From: Imbroritus primus
GTDB lineage: Bacteria; Pseudomonadota; Gammaproteobacteria; Burkholderiales; Burkholderiaceae
DNA length: 64,000 nucleotides
Reading direction: 5' to 3'
NCBI GenBank assembly: GCA_000272025.2
Contig: AKCV02000026.1
Span: 434,001 to 498,000 of the forward strand
This document shows, piece by piece, positions 8,246 through 17,658 of this stretch. The stretch's first letter is position 1. Each line of letters starts with the position of its first letter. The position numbers and the translations under genes were made by a program. The notes beneath the pieces were generated by a model. The model did not search any database, had not been told where the DNA came from, and saw only the letters and a list, made by a program, of their open reading frames with translations.

Positions 8246-9469
8246 TCAGGGCGTGTCGTAGATATAGCGCCGCGACCACGGCAGCGTCGTTGCGGAGCGC
8301 CCCGCCTTGCGGCAGATCACCTGGTAGATCGCCACGTCGTCGACTTCGAAGGCATGTGCGCACCCCATCAGGTAGACGCGCCAGATGCGGTAGCGTTTCT
8401 CGCCGACCGTGGCGCGGATCGTCTCGCTTTGGGCTTCAAAATTCGCTGACCATATGCCAAGCGTATGCGCATAGTGGCGGCGCAGGTTCTCCACGTCGAA
8501 CGCCTCCAGGCCGCCTTCCTGCATGGTGCTGAGGACCAGTGAAACGTGCGGCAGCTCGCCGTGCGGAAATACATATTTGTCGATGAAGTCACCGCCGCCC
8601 AGTGCAGTTTCGCCGCTGTTCACATCGGTCGAGGTGATGCCATGGTTCATGGCCACGCCATCATCGGTCAGCAACTCGCGGATCTTGGCGAAGTATGCCG
8701 GCAGGTTCTTGCGGCCCACGTGTTCACACATGCCGACGCTGGTGATGCGGTCGAACGTGCCGGAGACGTCGCGATAGTCCTGCAGGCGGATCTCGATACG
8801 ATCCTGCAGGCCGGCGGCGCGCACCCGCTCGGTGGCCAGGTCGAACTGGTTTTGCGACAGCGTGATGCCGACGCAGCGCGCGCCGAAGCGTTCGGCCGCA
8901 CGCAGTACCAGCGCACCCCAACCGCAGCCGATATCGAGCAGGCGCTCCCCGGGCTGAACCTGGATTTTCGTCAGGATATGGTCGATCTTGCGGATCTGCG
9001 CAGTGGCGAGATCCTCGTTGCCGTGCTCGAAATAGGCGCACGAGTACACCATGTTTGGGTCGAGCCACAGCTTGTAGAAATCGTTCGAGACGTCATAGTG
9101 GTAGTGGATCGCTTCCTTGTCGTCTTCCTTGGAATGCGAGAAGTGGCGGGCGATACGGCCGAAGCGGCTGTCGCCGCCCAGGGCCGTATCGGCCAGACGG
9201 TAGCCCACGGAGATGATGTCCTGGAGCTTGCCTTCGAAGTCGATCTTTTCCTGCACGTAGGCCTCGCCGAGGTTGGCGAGGCTCGGCGTCAGCAGCAGCG
9301 GGAGGGCGCTGGCTTCACGTACGGTCAGGGTGATGGCGGGCCGATCGAACTCGCCGAGGGCGTACTGGTGGCCGTTCCACAGCTTGACGGTCACCGGCAG
9401 ATTGGCTTTCTGGCGGATGGCATCTACCCAGCTGGCCAGCTTGCGGTCTATCGCTTCTTTGAAAAACAT
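8246..9469 (-). CDS. cfa: Cyclopropane-fatty-acyl-phospholipid synthase
   Basis: A 407-residue SAM-dependent enzyme that adds a methylene bridge to unsaturated acyl chains of membrane phospholipids, usually on entry into stationary phase or in acid. Seen are the HYHYDVSNDFYKLWLD block before the methyltransferase fold, the SAM motif LLDIGCGWGALVLRAAE (about 175-190), GITLSQNQ, and SVGMCEHVGRKN. The N-terminal 130 residues form the lipid-binding region of the family. A GGAG lies just upstream of the ATG. It is convergent with msrA, with only 6 bp between the two stops. Confidence 0.92.
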   Translation of the reverse strand: MFFKEAIDRKLASWVDAIRQKANLPVTVKLWNGHQYALGEFDRPAITLTVREASALPLLLTPSLANLGEAYVQEKIDFEGKLQDIISVGYRLADTALGGDSRFGRIARHFSHSKEDDKEAIHYHYDVSNDFYKLWLDPNMVYSCAYFEHGNEDLATAQIRKIDHILTKIQVQPGERLLDIGCGWGALVLRAAERFGARCVGITLSQNQFDLATERVRAAGLQDRIEIRLQDYRDVSGTFDRITSVGMCEHVGRKNLPAYFAKIRELLTDDGVAMNHGITSTDVNSGETALGGGDFIDKYVFPHGELPHVSLVLSTMQEGGLEAFDVENLRRHYAHTLGIWSANFEAQSETIRATVGEKRYRIWRVYLMGCAHAFEVDDVAIYQVICRKAGRSATTLPWSRRYIYDTP

Positions 9470-9743
9470 GCACTGTTCTCCTTCGGCTCAAATGGCTGCG
9501 GCATGGACACACCGCTGTGCCAGACACATCAACCCGGAAGCGCGAGGCTCCCGTACCTTATCTGTCGATAATGTGATTCAAGCTCAGAGGCGCCAGCGAA
9601 ATGGTCCTGCCGCGACGAAGCGATGCGGGCGATACGGGATCGCCGGCCCACGTTCGAGCGCAGAAACGTTGCGCTTCATATCGATAGCGTCTCTCGTGCA
9701 TCCGCCCGCTGTTTCTCCTCACCGTGGGCGGTGTCAAGGCGAC

Positions 9744-10382
9744 TCAGGGCGATAACCGGGCGATACGCCACCCCCCATCGGCTTGTCGGTAGAACACGAT
9801 ACGGTCATGCAACCGTGACGGTCGGCCTTGCCAGAATTCGATCGACTGCGGGCCCAGCCGATACCCGCCCCAGTGCGGCGGCCGTGGTGGCTGCTCTCCG
9901 TATTGCGCGGCAAAGCGCGCCTCGCTCGCCTCGAGCGTTGCCCGGTCGGGCACTTCCTTGCTCTGCTCCGAGGCCCACGCGCCGAGCCGTGACTCGAGGG
10001 GCCGCGACTGGAAATAGGCATCGCTCTCTGCGGCGTCGATCTTCTCCACCGTACCTTCGATGCGGACCTGGCGCTCCAGCGCGACCCAATGGAACAGCAG
10101 GGCAGCGCGCGGATTGGCTGCGAGGGCTCGGCCCTTGTCGCTGAGATAGTTGGTGAAGAAGGTAAAGCCGCGCGCATCGACTTGCTTGAGCAGCACGATG
10201 CGCGCCGCGGGCTGGCCGTCCGTCCGGACCGTGGCCAGCGTCATCGCGTTGGGCTCCGGTACTTCCGCGGCCAGGGCCTCGTCGAACCAGGTACGGAATT
10301 GCTCGACCGGGTCGCGTGCGACTTCGGTCTCGGAAAGTGCGCCACGTGCGTAGCGGGTGCGGAGGTCAGCCAGTGTCGTCAT
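9744..10382 (-). CDS. pdxH: Pyridoxine/pyridoxamine 5'-phosphate oxidase
   Basis: A 212-residue FMN enzyme that makes pyridoxal phosphate from the pyridoxine or pyridoxamine phosphate. Family blocks are [68 protein letters not shown] and the C-terminal [13 protein letters not shown]. The ATG at 10382 (MTTLADLR) was preferred as this opening is usual in relatives; an in-frame ATG 9 bp upstream is equally possible, and neither has a strong ribosome site. It follows the AsmA gene by about 50 bp on the same strand. Confidence 0.93.
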   Translation of the reverse strand: MTTLADLRTRYARGALSETEVARDPVEQFRTWFDEALAAEVPEPNAMTLATVRTDGQPAARIVLLKQVDARGFTFFTNYLSDKGRALAANPRAALLFHWVALERQVRIEGTVEKIDAAESDAYFQSRPLESRLGAWASEQSKEVPDRATLEASEARFAAQYGEQPPRPPHWGGYRLGPQSIEFWQGRPSRLHDRIVFYRQADGGWRIARLSP

Positions 10383-10428
10383 TGCGTGCATTCAGGGTGG
10401 AACAGAGCAAGTATAACCATGGACGGCG

Positions 10429-12663
10429 TTATCCGTTATAGATCGGCGGCAGCGGGTCGCGCTTTTGCTCCTGGCGCGGTGGCGTGGCCGGCGGCGCAGC
10501 GGGGCGGCGTTCGCCAGCAGGCGCGCTGGGCGTGGCCTTGTCCGGCGGTGGGACCGGCCTGGGATTGGTGCGCGGGGCGCTGCTAGCCTGGCGCAGCAGT
10601 TCGGCGCAATGGGTGTCGTCTGGCGTCGACAGGTCGGTGAGCGGGATCAGCGCAGCCGCGATGGGCGCAGTGAGTCCCAGCGCCAGCGCGCCGCCGGCGC
10701 GCAGCGCAAGCACGGCCTTGTCGACACTGACATCGGGTTTCTTGAGGGTGCCGGTGACATATAGCGGGGCGCGCAGCGAGAATAGCCGCAAGCCCTTGGC
10801 TTCGGGCCGGACAGTCATGCCGAGCCGCTCATCCTTCAGGTCGACGCCGCCGGTGATGTAGATCGTAGCGTCCTCGGTATCCACCACAAAGGTCCGGGCC
10901 CGGGCCAGCCCGTCATTAATCGCGAAATCGCTGACACCGCAATTCAGCGTAACCTGCCGGTCGCCGAACAGTTGCGTGAGTACCACGCTGCCAACATTGA
11001 GCCCCATGGCTTCCAGGATGAACTTGCTGACGGTGCCCTCGCGTACCAGCAGCTTGGCTTCGCCGTTGGCCGTGCCCAACAGCGCCGAGATGGAATTGCC
11101 CTGGGCCGTCATGCGGGCTGCGCCGTTCAGTTCACCAACACTGGCACGCATGGCCTCGATGGTTGGGAACAGTTGCTTGAGCTTGAGGTGGCGTGCGCGC
11201 AGGTCAATATTGCCCTGCAGCGGAGTCGTTTTGCCGTTGAGCCGGATGGTCGAGACGAGATCGCCGCCGGCCACGCCGAAGTTCAGCGGATCGAGCGTCA
11301 GGACGCTGTCCTCGAGCTTGAGGTGGGCAGTGAGGTCAGTGATCGGCAAGGCCTCGTCGCGCACGATGCGTCTGCCGGTCACCTTTACGTCCGCATCCAT
11401 TTCGCCCCAGCGGTCAGTCTTGAAGCGCGCCACCGGCAGGACCCGGTCGATCGGCTGGCGTTCGGCCGCGCCGCGGCGCTTCTTGCTCTGAGCCGAGTCC
11501 GCGCCAATAAGTGGAGCGAGGTCGGCAAAGACCAGCTGGTTGGACAACACGGTGCCCTCGATCTTCGGGCGCGGTTGCTGGGCGCGATAGGTTAGCGTGC
11601 CCTGAATGTCGCTTTTACCCATGCGTCCGGTAAATTTTTCATAGCGCCACACCGGCTGTTCTCCGACGCCCTGGCCGATCAATCGGCCACGGGTTTCGAA
11701 CGGCGCCGTTTCGGGCAGTACCACACCCGTTAGGTCATACAGGTGCGCCATGCTGTCGCCGGCGAGCCGCAACCGCAGATCTAGCGCAGCGAGATGGGCT
11801 GGGTCAGTCAACGTCCCTTCGAGCGCGATGCGCGTGCGTCCCAGCCGCACATCGGCCTGGAGCGGGTAGGGCGTGTCGGCATCCTGCAGGCGCAACACGC
11901 CGCCAGCCTTGCCGGCCCCCTGCACGCGCGCGTCGCGGTAGGTCCCCTTGACGGTCCACTGGATACCGTAGGGGGAGGTGTCGGCCTGTCGTGCCGGCTC
12001 TTCCTTTGCGTTCGCGGCAGATGCTACCTCGGTGGGTAATGCGGCAGAGGCAGGCTGTTCCGTCGGCTTGCCGGCCAGATCGAGCGGCGCACCGATGGTA
12101 TCGACCTCGGCCAGCAACTCGATCTGTTTGATGGCATCGGATAGGCCGATGCGGCCATTCTTGAAGACGATCTGCTGCAGCTCCAGCTCCCATTGCAGCG
12201 CGGTCTTGTCCTTGTTGCGCGGGAAAGTCCAGTTGTTTTCGCCATCCTTGCGGCGGATCAGCGCGATCGACGGCGTGTCGAGGCTGATGGTTGGAATCAC
12301 GATACGGTGCGTCAGCAAAGGCAACGCCTGCAGGACGAAGCTGACCTCGTTGGCCGTAGCGAAATTGGTATCGTGCGCCCATTCAGGGTTGCCGACGACC
12401 ACATCGCGCGCCGCCAGCCGCGGCCATGGCACCCAGCGGCGCCAGCCTGTCTCGCCTTCGGGGCGATCCCATTTCACCGTCAGGTCGCCATTGATGACGA
12501 AGGGACGGGCGATGGCCTCGGACACGCGCTCGTTGAGCCATGGTCGTGCCCGGTTCCAGTCGAAAGTCACGATAAAGAACAGGAGTGCGCTGATCAGGAC
12601 GAGCGGCGTCAGCGTAATCCAGGCGATCCATCTACTGCGTCTGCGCATGGCGACGGGCTCCAT
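10429..12663 (-). CDS. AsmA family protein
   Basis: A 744-residue (739 if the second Met at 12648 is used) AsmA-like protein. An N-terminal signal anchor (WIAWITLTPLVLISALLFFIV) is followed by the AsmA start FDWNRARPWLNERVSEAIARPF and a long periplasmic repeat region with many beta-strand segments; the C-terminal AsmA core has LNGAARMTAQGNSISALLG and LRLFSLRAPLYVTGTL. The last 50 residues are proline-rich and low in complexity. AsmA relatives are bridge-like lipid transfer proteins between inner and outer membrane. It is divergent from tcdA; a tacaat hexamer at 12701-12706 on this strand is a candidate -10 box. Confidence 0.88.
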   Translation of the reverse strand: MEPVAMRRRSRWIAWITLTPLVLISALLFFIVTFDWNRARPWLNERVSEAIARPFVINGDLTVKWDRPEGETGWRRWVPWPRLAARDVVVGNPEWAHDTNFATANEVSFVLQALPLLTHRIVIPTISLDTPSIALIRRKDGENNWTFPRNKDKTALQWELELQQIVFKNGRIGLSDAIKQIELLAEVDTIGAPLDLAGKPTEQPASAALPTEVASAANAKEEPARQADTSPYGIQWTVKGTYRDARVQGAGKAGGVLRLQDADTPYPLQADVRLGRTRIALEGTLTDPAHLAALDLRLRLAGDSMAHLYDLTGVVLPETAPFETRGRLIGQGVGEQPVWRYEKFTGRMGKSDIQGTLTYRAQQPRPKIEGTVLSNQLVFADLAPLIGADSAQSKKRRGAAERQPIDRVLPVARFKTDRWGEMDADVKVTGRRIVRDEALPITDLTAHLKLEDSVLTLDPLNFGVAGGDLVSTIRLNGKTTPLQGNIDLRARHLKLKQLFPTIEAMRASVGELNGAARMTAQGNSISALLGTANGEAKLLVREGTVSKFILEAMGLNVGSVVLTQLFGDRQVTLNCGVSDFAINDGLARARTFVVDTEDATIYITGGVDLKDERLGMTVRPEAKGLRLFSLRAPLYVTGTLKKPDVSVDKAVLALRAGGALALGLTAPIAAALIPLTDLSTPDDTHCAELLRQASSAPRTNPRPVPPPDKATPSAPAGERRPAAPPATPPRQEQKRDPLPPIYNG

Positions 12664-12700
12664 AAAAGCAGGTGGTGTGAACCATCATCGACTCGCACCT

Positions 12701-12710
12701 ATTGTATAGT
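12701..12710. promoter_or_regulatory. Candidate divergent -10 elements (asmA and tcdA)
   Basis: The sequence attgtatagt reads tacaat on the minus strand, 38 bp before the asmA start, and tatagt on the plus strand, about 74 bp before the tcdA start. No clear -35 was identified. Confidence 0.35.
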
Positions 12711-12783
12711 TTGACCCGCGCACGGACGGACAAAGCGTGCGGCTGGAAGAGAAGTGCGCGGGTTCCGGCCGAAGGATGACATT

Positions 12784-13659
12784 TTGAGTGCAAGTATCTT
12801 GCCCGGTGCGGCGCATGATGAACACGAGGCCGAACATGCCCGCCGATTTGGCGGGGTCGGGCGCCTGTATGGCGAGGCTGCCCTGGAACGCTTCATGAGC
12901 GCGCACGTATGTGTCGTGGGTATCGGCGGGGTGGGTTCGTGGGCAGTCGAGGCGCTGGCCCGCAATGCCATCGGCACGCTTACCCTGATCGACCTCGACC
13001 ATGTCGCTCCCAGCAACACCAACCGCCAGATCCACGCGCTCGGCGATGCCTACGGCAAGGCCAAGGTCGACGCCATGGCGGAACGCATCCAGGCCATCAA
13101 TCCACGTTGTACGGTACGCGCCGTCGACGACTTCATCACGGTCGACAATGTGCCGGAGATGATGGCGCCGGGTTATGACTATGTCATCGATGCCATCGAC
13201 GCGGTCCGTCCCAAGACCGCGCTGATCGCCTGGTGTCGCGCCCATGGCGTGCCGCTCATCACGTGCGGCAGCGCAGGCGGGCAGTTCGATCCGACGCGCA
13301 TCGTGGTCAGCGACCTGAGCCGTACTGAACAGGATCCGATGCTGGCCAAGGTGCGCCGCAATCTTCGCAACGAACATGCGTTTCCTCGCCAGCGCCGGCA
13401 CAAGTTCGGCGTGCTGGCTGTATCCTCCACCGAACCGCTGCATTATCCAGAGCCTGCGGCCTGCGATATCGATGGGTCGCCCGCAGCGGCTCCGCAAGGA
13501 TTGGCGTGCGCGGGATTCGGTTCGTCGATCTGTGTCACTGCAACCTTCGGCATGACGGCCGCCGCGGAGGTACTGAAGGCGCTGGCCGGCATGGCTACGC
13601 AGCCCGAGCCCGAGATGCTTGCTGTTCCGGATATCAACGCGGCGGCCGGTCGGGACTGA
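12784..13659 (+). CDS. tcdA: tRNA threonylcarbamoyladenosine dehydratase
   Basis: A 291-residue E1-like ATP enzyme that cyclises t6A37 in tRNAs to ct6A. It has RFGGVGRLYG, the nucleotide fold VCVVGIGGVGSWAVEALAR, LTLIDLDHVAPSNTNRQ and VIDAIDAVRPKTALI, followed by ITCGSAGGQFDP and the C-terminal FGSSICVTATFGM segment. The start is unusual: no ATG fits, and a TTG at 12784 (reading SASILPGAAHDEH after Met) lies 8 bp after an AAGGA ribosome site; an upstream GTG at 12754 has none. It is convergent with the kinase gene that follows. Confidence 0.88.
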   Translation: MSASILPGAAHDEHEAEHARRFGGVGRLYGEAALERFMSAHVCVVGIGGVGSWAVEALARNAIGTLTLIDLDHVAPSNTNRQIHALGDAYGKAKVDAMAERIQAINPRCTVRAVDDFITVDNVPEMMAPGYDYVIDAIDAVRPKTALIAWCRAHGVPLITCGSAGGQFDPTRIVVSDLSRTEQDPMLAKVRRNLRNEHAFPRQRRHKFGVLAVSSTEPLHYPEPAACDIDGSPAAAPQGLACAGFGSSICVTATFGMTAAAEVLKALAGMATQPEPEMLAVPDINAAAGRD

Positions 13660-13716
13660 TTTTCGGGTTTAGGCGCCGTTACGCCCCGCGCTGGCGGCAC
13701 GTGCGCCGCAGCATGG

Positions 13717-14295
13717 TCATCCAAGCAAGCGGTCGAGCAGCGCCAACCGTTCGTCCTCCGTGGGCGACGTATTGTCGAACATGATCAGTTCGGGGTACTC
13801 GGCCACCTCGGGCATGAAGCGCCGCTGGCGGTAATCTTCCCAGTGGGCCAGCTTGTAGGCGTCGTTGGGATTGCCGCGCTGTTCGATACGCGTCCGCGCG
13901 ATGTCTTCCGGCAGATGCACCCAGACGATATGCAGGTCGATGGTATCGTCGATGCCGAGCCATTGCCGGTCGCTTAGCCGGTGATCGCGGATCTCGCGCG
14001 AGAGCGGTCCGATGACGATGACGTTGATGCCCAGCGCGAGATTCTCGCGGGCGGTATCGAGCAGCCCCTGATACTCCGGGTCGCGCAGGTGTTGCAGGTA
14101 GGTGGGGCTGTCGCGGTCATTCGGATCGCCGGTCAGGGCGCCCATGACCGCGGCACTGTACCGACCGTACAAGGTGTCCTTGTCGAGCAGGCAGAACGAT
14201 TCTCCGGTGCGTCCGATCAGCGGGCCGATCAGGTGCTTGGCGATGGTGGTCTTGCCGGTGCCGGCGTGGCCGCAAAAAAAGATGAGGCGGGGCAT
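13717..14295 (-). CDS. P-loop ATP-binding protein, zeta-toxin/kinase-like
   Basis: A 192-residue protein with a clean Walker A loop at residues 7-15 (GHAGTGKTT) after a short beta strand (PRLIFFC). LLDKDTLYGRYSAAV and VIVIGPLSREI follow, and VWVHLPEDIARTRIEQRG resembles the lid region of shikimate or nucleoside kinases (AAA_33 group). The substrate is unknown. The Met at 14295 was chosen as it directly precedes the P-loop strand and has a GGAGAA upstream; a longer start would add 18 residues without homology. There is no antitoxin-like partner beside it, so a toxin role is not supported. Confidence 0.75.
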   Translation of the reverse strand: MPRLIFFCGHAGTGKTTIAKHLIGPLIGRTGESFCLLDKDTLYGRYSAAVMGALTGDPNDRDSPTYLQHLRDPEYQGLLDTARENLALGINVIVIGPLSREIRDHRLSDRQWLGIDDTIDLHIVWVHLPEDIARTRIEQRGNPNDAYKLAHWEDYRQRRFMPEVAEYPELIMFDNTSPTEDERLALLDRLLG

Positions 14296-14483
14296 TGCGC
14301 AGAGTTCTCCGGATCGGATTGGGACAGGCGTAAGCATACGCGAACGCATTTTCCATGCCCAATCCGGAGGGCCGTGCGGAGGTTATCGCCCGGCACGGCG
14401 GCAGGTCGTCGGACGACGCACCCAACAATCATGCATCACGCACGTCATGTGCGTATATTGACTGGCCGATGACGAGACCGGGA

Positions 14484-14909
14484 TCAGCGGATGATCAGCA
14501 CCGGGATCTTGGTGCCGGACAGTAGCTTGGTGGCCACGGAGCCCAGCAGCACGCCTGCGGTTGCGCTGCGGCCATGGGAGCCCATGACGATCATATCCGC
14601 GCCGATCTCTGTGGCGGTCTTGATAAGCGTCGGAGCGACGTCGCCCACCAGTTGCTTGCGGGTATAGGGAACGCCCGCCGCATCCAGCGCCTGCGTCACG
14701 TCGCGCAGCGCGATGTCGCCTTGTTCCTTGTACCAGTCGTCGACAACTTCGCGCGATACGTGGCGGGTGACGTTCGGCGGCAGAACGGCCGGCTCGACGT
14801 GGATCACCGTCAGTTCCGGCGTGTCCTTGAACATGCTGGCTTGCTGGATCAGGTACTTGGCAGCCTGCATGCTGCAGGGCGAGCCGTCGGCGGCGAACAG
14901 GATTTTCAT
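14484..14909 (-). CDS. Universal stress protein, UspA family
   Basis: A 141-residue single-domain Usp. It opens MKILFAADGSPCSMQAAKYL and carries the ATP-binding signature G-2x-G-9x-G-S as GSHGRSATAGVLLGS at about 116-130, so it should bind ATP. Family members help survival under starvation, oxidants or low oxygen by poorly known means. A GAGGGACAC ribosome site precedes the start. It stands alone, followed by the kinase-like gene after about 190 bp. Confidence 0.9.
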   Translation of the reverse strand: MKILFAADGSPCSMQAAKYLIQQASMFKDTPELTVIHVEPAVLPPNVTRHVSREVVDDWYKEQGDIALRDVTQALDAAGVPYTRKQLVGDVAPTLIKTATEIGADMIVMGSHGRSATAGVLLGSVATKLLSGTKIPVLIIR

Positions 14910-15059
14910 GGTGTGTCCCTCTTTGAACGGATGATGCGGATAGGATCCGGCATGATCGACCGGCAGATTTCACTGACAGTATATGAGGGTTACGCTGTGC
15001 TGCGCAGGCAACTTTGCATCGGTTTGCGCTGGATCAATTCGCGGTCCGCGCTAGCTTGC

Positions 15060-15743
15060 TCAGGCCGCGCCGGCGAATTCCGCCTGGTACCGGGGATCGC
15101 GTTCGAACGGTTCCCACAGGCGGGCAAGGTAGGGGTCGTCGATACCGTGCTGCCGCAGGCCCAGCAGCGTGCGATACAGGTATTCGTAGGCCGGTCCGTA
15201 GGCGCCGCTAGCATTGCGCAGGCGGTCGACGATCACGGTGTCCGGCAGGCGTCCTGCATAGCCCTCGTGCGTGCGGTTCATGATGAAAGTGAGCGCGGAA
15301 AAGCGCTGGCCTTCCGATTGCACCGGCGCCCAGCGCGGCAGGTAGGCGCCCGTCAGCATCTCGCGTCGCCACAGTACGCGGAACTCTTCGGCCAGATCCT
15401 CGCGGGCAATGCGGAACGCGATGCCGCGACAGCAGCCGCCACGATCCAGGCCGAGCACCAGCCCCGGATTTTCGTACGTGCCGCGATTCACCCGCGAGTA
15501 TAGGTAGAAGCCGCGATGAAAGCCGTAGATGACCGCAGGACGCCGCTCCGCGTAGCGGATCATGGGGTTCCAGATCAGCGAGCCATAGCCGAACAGCCAG
15601 GCATCGCCATCGGGCGCGTCCGCCAGCGTGGCAGCCAGCGAAGCCTCGAACGCTTCTTCGGTCAGCAGTACCGCGCCGCCCGGTGTTCCCGCCAGGGCGG
15701 CACGAACCCGGTCGTTCTCCAGATCGTCACGCGTGATTCCCAT
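15060..15743 (-). CDS. ChaC-type gamma-glutamylcyclotransferase
   Basis: A 227-residue protein of the ChaC family, which splits glutathione to 5-oxoproline and Cys-Gly. The signature FGYGSLIWNP is at about 51-60, then YGFHRGFYLYSRVNRGT, the substrate region RGGCCRGIAFRI, and LWRREMLTGAY, whose Glu is the likely catalytic acid by comparison with the family. The start at 15743 (MGITRDDLEN) leaves the usual short N-terminal helix; the longer reading upstream looks non-coding and no good ribosome site exists for any start. Confidence 0.87.
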   Translation of the reverse strand: MGITRDDLENDRVRAALAGTPGGAVLLTEEAFEASLAATLADAPDGDAWLFGYGSLIWNPMIRYAERRPAVIYGFHRGFYLYSRVNRGTYENPGLVLGLDRGGCCRGIAFRIAREDLAEEFRVLWRREMLTGAYLPRWAPVQSEGQRFSALTFIMNRTHEGYAGRLPDTVIVDRLRNASGAYGPAYEYLYRTLLGLRQHGIDDPYLARLWEPFERDPRYQAEFAGAA

Positions 15744-15861
15744 AGGCCAAGCATAAGCCAAAAAAAACCGGCCATGGGCCGGGGCGGCGCTGCGCGTGAT
15801 CATCGATACCGCGAGCGTGGCGCTTTTGCGACGGCACAGGCCGTCGCATGGGCGAGCACGC

Positions 15862-16209
15862 TCAGGCCGACAGCAGCTCGACTTCGAACAGCAGGGTCGC
15901 GTTCGGCGGAATGACGCCGCCTGCACCGCGTGCACCATAGCCGAGATCGGCCGGAATCACTAGGCGGCGCACGCCGCCGACTTTCATGCCCTGCACGCCT
16001 TCGTCCCAGCCGCGGATCACATGGCCAGCGCCGAGCGGGAAGCGGAACGGATCCCGGCGGTCCTTGCTCGAATCGAATTTCTGGCCGGCCTGGCCGTTCT
16101 CGTACAGCCAGCCGGTGTAGTGCACCGTGACTTGCGTACCGGCGCGCGCTTCAGCGCCGTTGCCGGTTTCAACGTCTTCGTATTGCAGTCCGGAGGGGGT
16201 GGTAATCAT
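15862..16209 (-). CDS. FKBP-type peptidyl-prolyl cis-trans isomerase
   Basis: A 115-residue single FKBP domain without signal peptide, hence cytoplasmic. Seen are TPSGLQYEDVETGNGAEA, VTVHYTGWLYENGQAGQKFDSS, GAGHVIRGWDEGVQGMKVGG and YGARGAGGVIPPNATLLFEVELL, which include the Tyr, Asp, Phe, Trp and Phe lining the active site. It isomerises X-Pro bonds during folding. A GGAGCAT ribosome site is present. It lies upstream of chaC on the same strand, about 118 bp apart. Confidence 0.95.
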   Translation of the reverse strand: MITTPSGLQYEDVETGNGAEARAGTQVTVHYTGWLYENGQAGQKFDSSKDRRDPFRFPLGAGHVIRGWDEGVQGMKVGGVRRLVIPADLGYGARGAGGVIPPNATLLFEVELLSA

Positions 16210-16295
16210 CGAATGCTCCTGTCGGTGGGGCGCGTCCGAGGGGACGCGGTCAAAAAGGATCGATCAATTAAGAATCAGCTTAATTCTGGCATGCG

Positions 16296-16859
16296 TTATG
16301 GTCGCACACTCTGACGCTCGGCTGGCTTGAGCGGTTGCAGGACGATGGCAACGCGCCGGGTATCGTCTCCGATCCAGATTTCGCCGTCCTGGATCGTCAC
16401 TTGCAGGCGCATGCTGCGCTGGGCCAGGGCCGCGAGTGCCGTACTGCTGGCGGCGTCGACCGCCACCACCTCGAGGTGGCGATGGCGCTCCACCTTGTTG
16501 GCTACGCCGGACCACCACACCTGCGTGGCATGGCCGCCGTATGGAAAGATCGCGACCCTGCCAGCGCGGTTACAGGCCTTGCGGATACGGGTTTCATCGG
16601 GTTGGCCGACCTCGATCCACAGCTGGATGGCATCGGTCAGATCCTTCTCCCACAGGTCAGGTTCGTCGGTATCGCTCAGCCCTTTGCCGAAGCCCAGGGA
16701 TTCGCTGGCATGCAGGGCAAAGGCGAGCAGGCGGATCATCATCCGCTCGTCCGTCTCCGACGGGTGGCGGGCAATCGTGAGCGCGTGGGTTTGATAGTAG
16801 CCGCGGTCGATATCGGCAATTTGCAGTTCGGCTTTGTAGACGGTGGATTTGAGCGCCAT
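16296..16859 (-). CDS. YaeQ family protein
   Basis: A 187-residue YaeQ protein, a family with a PD-(D/E)XK nuclease-like fold and no settled function (the E. coli member was once thought to affect transcription elongation). Conserved parts are MALKSTVYKAELQIADIDRGYY, ARHPSETDERMMIRLLAFAL, EPDLWEKDLTDAIQLWIEVG and VAIFPYGGHATQVWW. Length is normal. It is upstream of the FKBP gene on the same strand, separated by 86 bp. Confidence 0.92.
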   Translation of the reverse strand: MALKSTVYKAELQIADIDRGYYQTHALTIARHPSETDERMMIRLLAFALHASESLGFGKGLSDTDEPDLWEKDLTDAIQLWIEVGQPDETRIRKACNRAGRVAIFPYGGHATQVWWSGVANKVERHRHLEVVAVDAASSTALAALAQRSMRLQVTIQDGEIWIGDDTRRVAIVLQPLKPAERQSVRP

Positions 16860-16943
16860 GGGGCAGGTTCGGTGACAGGGAAATGTGCGGCTGAACTGTA
16901 CACCATGTCGGAGCCCCGTGCGGCTATAGCCTGATGAGGGGGC

Positions 16944-17327
16944 TCAGGTCTTGAAGACCGGAATCAGGAAAATGCCGATGATGCAGAGATAGCTGATCGA
17001 CCAGACGATCGAGCGCAGCGTGGCGCGGTCGTAGAGATAGCACAGCGTGTAGACGACGCGTGCGCCGATGAACAGCAGGGCGAAGCTGTCGAGCAGCCCC
17101 TGCGGCGCTTGCAGATGGCTGGCGATGATGACGGCGGCGGCAAAGAACGGGAAGGCTTCGAAATGGTTACGATGGGCGTAATCAGCGCGGCGGCGCAGGC
17201 CCTGCAGTTGTTCCATCCAGGCGCGCGGCTCATTGTTGTCATAGCCGCGGACACCCCACTTGGCAATGGCGACGGTCACGACCGGCATCAGGCCGGCGAC
17301 CAGGACGCACCAGAATGCAATGCTCAT
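16944..17327 (-). CDS. MAPEG family membrane protein
   Basis: A 127-residue inner-membrane protein with four predicted helices: AFWCVLVAGLMPVVTVAIA, FEAFPFFAAAVIIASHL, LLDSFALLFIGARVVYTLCY and IVWSISYLCIIGIFLIPV. The AHRNHFEAFPFFAA block is typical of bacterial MAPEG proteins, relatives of microsomal glutathione transferases. Whether this one binds glutathione is unknown. Confidence 0.85.
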   Translation of the reverse strand: MSIAFWCVLVAGLMPVVTVAIAKWGVRGYDNNEPRAWMEQLQGLRRRADYAHRNHFEAFPFFAAAVIIASHLQAPQGLLDSFALLFIGARVVYTLCYLYDRATLRSIVWSISYLCIIGIFLIPVFKT

Positions 17328-17368
17328 GCTGTGGCTCCGGAGAAATATGGCGCCAGCGGATGGTTTGA

Positions 17369-17590
17369 TCAGGCAGGATCGCTGACGCGGATTACGATGT
17401 CCCCCACGGTGACCACCTGGCCGCCGCGGATCTTCGCTGTCTTGCGGGCTTCAGGCTGCCCGTCCACCGTGACGGCCCCGCTGGCCACGATCTGCTTGCC
17501 GGCCCCGCCGCTGTCGCATACGCCTGCGACCTTGAGCAATTGATTCAGTTCAATGAAGGGCGCTTGCAGAGGGACATCGATGGTGGGCAT
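17369..17590 (-). CDS. Small S4-domain RNA-binding protein (YbcJ-like)
   Basis: A 73-residue protein that is essentially one S4 fold: FIELNQLLKVAGVCDSGGAGKQIVASGAVTVDG-type pattern ending with RGGQVVTVGDIVIRV. The opening I-x-L-x-x-L-L-K and the G-x-V-x-V-(D/N)-G turn mark the RNA-binding S4 surface, as in E. coli YbcJ. Likely a ribosome- or tRNA-related accessory; the target is unknown. It is close to the MAPEG gene on the same strand. Confidence 0.85.
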   Translation of the reverse strand: MPTIDVPLQAPFIELNQLLKVAGVCDSGGAGKQIVASGAVTVDGQPEARKTAKIRGGQVVTVGDIVIRVSDPA

Positions 17591-17658
17591 AGGAGAAGGG
17601 CAGGCCGAAAGAGACGGATCAGGGCGACAGCATACCGCATCGCGATGCCGCGACGGCG

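Noticed and set aside
13717-14295. P-loop kinase considered as a zeta-type toxin
   Set aside because: There is no adjacent antitoxin-like gene and the protein lacks a clear zeta-toxin substrate pocket pattern.
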